DNA from: Clostridium sp. AM58-1XD
Lineage (GTDB): Bacteria; Bacillota; Clostridia; Lachnospirales; Lachnospiraceae
NCBI RefSeq assembly: GCF_003464085.1
Contig: NZ_QSDR01000012.1
Location: forward strand, 58,333-122,332
Length of the DNA stretch: 64,000 bases
Reading direction: 5' to 3'
Numbering within the stretch: position 1 is the first letter of the stretch; each line of letters starts with the position of its first letter. This document shows, one piece after another, positions 62,729 through 64,000 of the stretch. The position numbers and the translations under genes were made by a program. The notes below the pieces were generated by a model. It did not search any database and was not told where the DNA came from. It saw only the letters and a program-made list of their open reading frames with translations.

Positions 62729-63829
62729 ATGCAGTATATAGATACTCCGGCAATTATAATTGATATGGAAAAAGTAGAACATAATTTGAAAAAATATCAG
62801 GAAATTGCAGATCAAAGTGGCTGTAACTTTCGCCCTCACATTAAAACGCATAAAATACCGCGTCTGGCAAAGATGCAGATGGATTTTGGGGCAATAGGAA
62901 TCTGCTGTGCTAAACTGTCCGAAGCCGAAATGATGGCTGCCAGTGGCATAAAAGACATTTTTATTGCCTATCCAATCATAGGAAAAGAAAAAATCGAACG
63001 TTTTTTGGCTTTATCGCGTCAAATAAGAATGATATGTGCGGTCGACAGCCTGGCTGGAGCCAGAGCCTTGTCCGAAGCGGCTAGGGTTCATGAGCAGATC
63101 GCAGAAGTCCGATTAGAAATTGATACGGGCTTCAGAAGAGCAGGTATACCGATTTCCAGCGTGCTTGAAGCAGCAAGGGAAATCCATAAACTTCCGAACC
63201 TCAATGTTACGGGGATTTTTACCTTTAAGAGTGCAACGTTGGGAGGAACTCCAACACTCGATTTAGAAGCCGCCGGAAGGGAAGAAGGCGAAATGCTATA
63301 TGAAACGGCGGAGCTTCTGAGATCAAACGGAATCAACATTAAAGAGGTGAGCGGAGGATCGACGCCTACTGCTCGTTCGGTTGCAGCATGTAAAGGCGTG
63401 ACAGAACTAAGAGCGGGTACATATATTTTTCAGGATGCGCCTAAGCTGGTTCAGAAAGTTGCAGAGGAATCGGAGTGCAGCGCTGCCGTAAAAGTGACTG
63501 TTGTCAGTACACCTACGCCATATCGGGCAGTCATTGACGGAGGGGTGAAAATTTTTGCAGGGGATACTAAAATAGGGGTGCCGCCGCTGTTTTTAAAAGG
63601 TTATGGCAATGTGATCGGCCATGACCATCTGATTTTCGATCATATGAATGAAGAACATGGGGTATTGATTGCAAAAGACGTTCCGACAGGTCTGACGGTG
63701 GGAGATACACTGTATATAATTCCCAACCATATCTGTACGTCAATGAATTTATGTGATTACGTTTATTTGAAAGAGAAGGACGGCAGCTACACAAAGACAA
63801 GAGTGGAAGGCAGAGGGATGTTTTATTAA
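62729..63829 (+). CDS. D-threonine aldolase/D-serine dehydratase-like PLP enzyme
   Basis: A 366-residue enzyme of the alanine racemase-like fold type III, D-TA family. The PLP lysine lies in FRPHIKTHKIPRLAKMQMDF. EIDTGFRRAGI and SGGSTPTAR bind the cofactor phosphate. The C-terminal PNHICTSMNL carries the His and Cys that usually bind a divalent metal. Members act on D-threonine, D-serine or D-threo-3-hydroxyaspartate. A dehydratase would make an enamine that RidA could handle, which fits this operon. The reaction itself is inferred. It starts 17 bp after the TctA-TctB gene. Confidence 0.87.
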   Translation: MQYIDTPAIIIDMEKVEHNLKKYQEIADQSGCNFRPHIKTHKIPRLAKMQMDFGAIGICCAKLSEAEMMAASGIKDIFIAYPIIGKEKIERFLALSRQIRMICAVDSLAGARALSEAARVHEQIAEVRLEIDTGFRRAGIPISSVLEAAREIHKLPNLNVTGIFTFKSATLGGTPTLDLEAAGREEGEMLYETAELLRSNGINIKEVSGGSTPTARSVAACKGVTELRAGTYIFQDAPKLVQKVAEESECSAAVKVTVVSTPTPYRAVIDGGVKIFAGDTKIGVPPLFLKGYGNVIGHDHLIFDHMNEEHGVLIAKDVPTGLTVGDTLYIIPNHICTSMNLCDYVYLKEKDGSYTKTRVEGRGMFY

Positions 63830-63867
63830 TCAGCAAGATACTGCCGGCAGAATATAAAAATACCAAA

Positions 63868-63893
63868 GAAGTGGCGGAGCGGTCCGCCACTTC
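63868..63893. terminator. Hairpin at the end of the RidA operon
   Basis: GAAGTGGCGGA (63868-63878) pairs perfectly with TCCGCCACTTC (63883-63893). No T-run follows directly. Confidence 0.55.
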
Positions 63894-63897
63894 AGAC

Positions 63898-63937
63898 TGT
63901 AGACAAAGTCCCGAGCAATCGCTCGGGCTTTTCTACA
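63898..63937 (+). terminator. Second hairpin, terminator or element end
   Basis: CCCGAGC (63910-63916) pairs with GCTCGGG (63921-63927), followed by CTTTT. Outer TGTAGA (63898-63903) pairs with TCTACA (63932-63937). It may instead be the end of a mobile element whose gene begins at 63989. Confidence 0.6.
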
Positions 63938-63953
63938 TTTGTCACCGCATTCA

Positions 63954-63962
63954 TGGTATAAT
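63954..63962 (+). promoter_or_regulatory. Extended -10 promoter of the gene at 63989
   Basis: TGGTATAAT (TGN plus TATAAT). No good -35 at the right distance, as is common for extended -10 promoters. Confidence 0.4.
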
Positions 63963-63988
63963 CATTATATCAGGAAGGCGGTGTTTTT

Positions 63989-64000
63989 ATGTTGACGAAA
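63989..64000 (+). CDS. Start of a gene cut by the window end (possible transposase)
   Basis: ATG 63989 follows AGGAAGGCGG and an extended -10 promoter; only MLTK is readable. Some IS1182-type transposases begin in a similar way and carry an inverted hairpin in front, but four residues cannot support a family call. Confidence 0.35.

Overview
The window looks like chromosomal DNA of a spore-forming, anaerobic Firmicute of the Clostridia, most likely a Lachnospiraceae member (cluster XIVa, Lachnoclostridium/Enterocloster type). The evidence is a full spoIIIA operon, strong AGGAGG ribosome-binding sites, TAXI/TRAP, TTT, BMP and NSS uptake systems, choline/glucan-type cell-wall repeats, moderate GC, and many rho-independent terminators. 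No tRNA, rRNA, CRISPR array or complete mobile element was seen. The species is not identified.

Layout. 1-8293: end of an aminotransferase gene, a LysR regulator, an EamA exporter, an ApbE lipoprotein, a GtrA/YfhO pair and argH. 8553-16586: two uptake systems (2-hydroxycarboxylate carrier; TAXI-TRAP) with an Ldh_2-type dehydrogenase, a LysR regulator and a lactonase, probably one organic-acid utilisation region. 16719-18155: an ATC-hydrolase-like gene and a TetR gene with matching palindromes in front of both. 18292-22158: repeats, a BI-1 membrane protein, two small envelope proteins and argG. 22159-29039: one-carbon enzymes (cyclodeaminase-like, FolD), YdcZ, ComEA, an orphan response regulator, GNAT, RlmH, an iron-sulfur aldo/keto reductase and YfcE. 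29098-31237: a PTS EIIC permease fused to a c-di-GMP phosphodiesterase (EAL) domain. 31443-41951: lipases/esterases, AraC, an sce7726 nuclease-like protein, a pentapeptide-repeat protein, a condensation-domain/membrane fusion, a 65-bp tandem repeat and a cell-wall-binding protein. 42118-47349: spoIIIAA-AH. 47545-56118: an NSS symporter, a BMP-type nucleoside-like ABC importer, a TIM-barrel isomerase and a D-2-hydroxyacid dehydrogenase. 56535-63829: a cytidylate-kinase-like gene, a GntR regulator, and a divergent operon of RidA, a DapA-like aldolase, TctC, a TctA-TctB fusion and a D-threonine-aldolase-like PLP enzyme. A new gene begins at 63989.

Two cross-cutting observations. First, ten single-base frameshifts interrupt eight otherwise well-conserved genes (LysR, argG, folD, PTS-EAL, spoIIIAF, spoIIIAG, spoIIIAH, tctA). 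Nine are one missing base, nearly all explained by a short G or C run being one base short; the tenth is one extra A in a poly-A run. This points to sequencing error rather than gene decay. I annotate these genes at full span. Second, at least three families of non-coding intergenic repeats occur: a hairpin of about 115 bp directly after stop codons (3 copies), a 77-bp palindromic block (3 copies, both orientations), and a 65-bp tandem array.

The strongest candidates for new biology are the EIIC-EAL fusion and the GntR-controlled RidA/aldolase/TTT/PLP-enzyme operon with its repeated operator half-sites.
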